DNA of 64,000 nt from Zea mays (Eukaryota; Streptophyta; Magnoliopsida; Poales; Poaceae): contig NC_050099.1 of the NCBI RefSeq assembly GCF_902167145.1, positions 238,650,588-238,714,587 on the forward strand, written 5' to 3'. Shown one piece after another: positions 63,354 to 64,000 of the stretch. The position numbers and the translations under genes were made by a program. The notes below the pieces were generated by a model. It had not been told where the DNA came from and ran no database searches. It saw only the letters and a program-made list of their open reading frames with translations. The stretch's first letter is position 1, and every line of letters starts with the position of its first letter.

Positions 63354-64000
63354 ATGAATTCACCCACCCCCGCCAGTGGAGGAGACTCTCGTTTCAGTTC
63401 TGACTTCCTTTCTCGCGATGGCTTTCCTTCCATCTTGTGGGAAGTGCTTAACTCCGCCGGTTACCCTACGCCCCCTTTGTACACAGTGCAGTTGTATGAG
63501 GAGCATCGGGTACCTCGTTGTCGGGTCTGGCTAACTTTGGAGGCTCATCCCCTTCAGCCGGGTTGGCGTTCTCTTGACTCTGAGACGATTGGACTCAGGA
63601 CGGATGACACCGTTGAGGCAGCAGCCATGAAGACTCTGACGACTTTTTGTGGCTACCATCCCCTGGAGATGGTAATGCACCCCTTGGGACTCTTCCCTGC
63701 TGAGAAGAAGGATGATCCCATGTGGTGTAACCGCGTGAGCCATGTGAAGGATGTGTGGGCAATGTATCCTGACTTGGTTGGGAGGGTCACTATTCAGTGC
63801 ATGAGTGCGCTGTACCGCCTTCAGGCCCTTCAGAGCGATGCTATGACACTTCTTGCTAACACCGCTCAGGCTGCCAAGCTCACTCTCGACAGTCGGGAAG
63901 ATTTTGTGGTCGACCTATCCACAGAGTTGGTGGAGAAGGATCTGCAGGTGGAGAGGCTGAGCCAGCGTATCACCACCCTGGAGCAGCAAGTGGAGATCCG
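63354..64000 (+). CDS. Tek-5 first internal ORF, runs off the window
   Basis: Open for 215 codons from ATG 63354 with no stop before the window end. It reads MNSPTPASGGDSRFSSDFLS, GFPSILWEVLNSAGYPTPPL, VWLTLEAHPLQPGW and a C-terminal coiled-coil-like part with heptads (LSTELVEKDLQVERLSQRIT, then LEQQVEI, from about residue 190). It occupies the gag position, but I do not recognise a gag core; an extra ORF ahead of gag is also possible. The frame is intact here, with no sign of decay. It is too short to define a domain with certainty. Confidence 0.65.
   Translation, partial: MNSPTPASGGDSRFSSDFLSRDGFPSILWEVLNSAGYPTPPLYTVQLYEEHRVPRCRVWLTLEAHPLQPGWRSLDSETIGLRTDDTVEAAAMKTLTTFCGYHPLEMVMHPLGLFPAEKKDDPMWCNRVSHVKDVWAMYPDLVGRVTIQCMSALYRLQALQSDAMTLLANTAQAAKLTLDSREDFVVDLSTELVEKDLQVERLSQRITTLEQQVEI

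Larger units (their letters stand above)
58367..64000 (+). mobile_element. Tek-5: gypsy element with a 4.6-kb LTR (5' part)
   Basis: The LTR starts TGTGACACCCCAGTGTCACC and ends GGTTCTGCCACA at 62971, followed by a PBS and the beginning of the internal region with an open frame. It cuts the Tat-2 RT. The remainder is beyond the window. LTR start and inner organisation match the other Tek elements, but the sequence is otherwise diverged. Confidence 0.85.

Overview
The window looks like plant nuclear DNA from a large grass genome, most likely maize or a close relative. I base this on nested LTR retrotransposons of maize-like types, tRNA-iMet primer sites, RT, integrase and chromodomain families typical of grasses, and no intact cellular gene. 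I see no tRNA, rRNA or CRISPR locus. Nearly every base can be placed in a nest of retroelements. I rebuilt the nest by hand from paired LTR ends, 5-bp target-site duplications (TSDs), primer-binding sites (PBS) and polypurine tracts (PPT).

Names used here: Cop-A to Cop-E are Ty1/copia elements, Tek-1 to Tek-5 are long-LTR Ty3/gypsy elements (Tekay-like chromoviruses), Tat-1 and Tat-2 are Tat-lineage Ty3/gypsy elements, V is a small-LTR element, Chim is a small LTR element carrying host-gene fragments, and S1 is a solo LTR.

Layout: 1-395 is a minus-strand LTR of the Cop-D family, lying in Cop-A, an old plus-strand copia (396-3507) that also holds solo LTR S1 (697-2682). Cop-B is a minus-strand copia spanning 3711-35305 (TSD CTTCC). 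Its left LTR is broken by Tek-1 (4240-5165 and 14076-14621, minus), which is itself broken by Cop-C (5171-14075, plus; Opie/Ji-like, with an open RT-RNase H frame). Cop-B's RT is broken by V (minus; LTR 23556-23666). V holds Tek-2 (15185-23349), which holds solo LTR Tek-3 (16561-22424), which holds Chim (17777-20110). Cop-B's gag is broken by Tat-1 (26470-33353). To the right lie an LTR-like stretch (35311-36195), Cop-E (36196-37334, minus LTR) and Cop-D (37335-39722, plus). Tat-2 (39723-58366, minus) sits in the Cop-D gag. The Tat-2 3' LTR contains the very young Tek-4 (40206-50787, two 3.47-kb LTRs), and the Tat-2 RT is cut by Tek-5 (58367 to the window end).

The most interesting signals are: (i) Chim, whose whole internal region is one reading frame with three stops and resembles parts of an HD-Zip IV factor, protein phosphatase 1 and a peroxisomal multifunctional enzyme; (ii) a short acidic two-exon reading frame with a GC-AG intron inside the LTRs of several Tek elements, with phase kept between families; (iii) Tek-4, which has almost identical LTRs but no gag and a broken integrase, so it was probably mobilised in trans; (iv) deletion scars that show how elements were removed. 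All family names rest on motif recognition without a database search.
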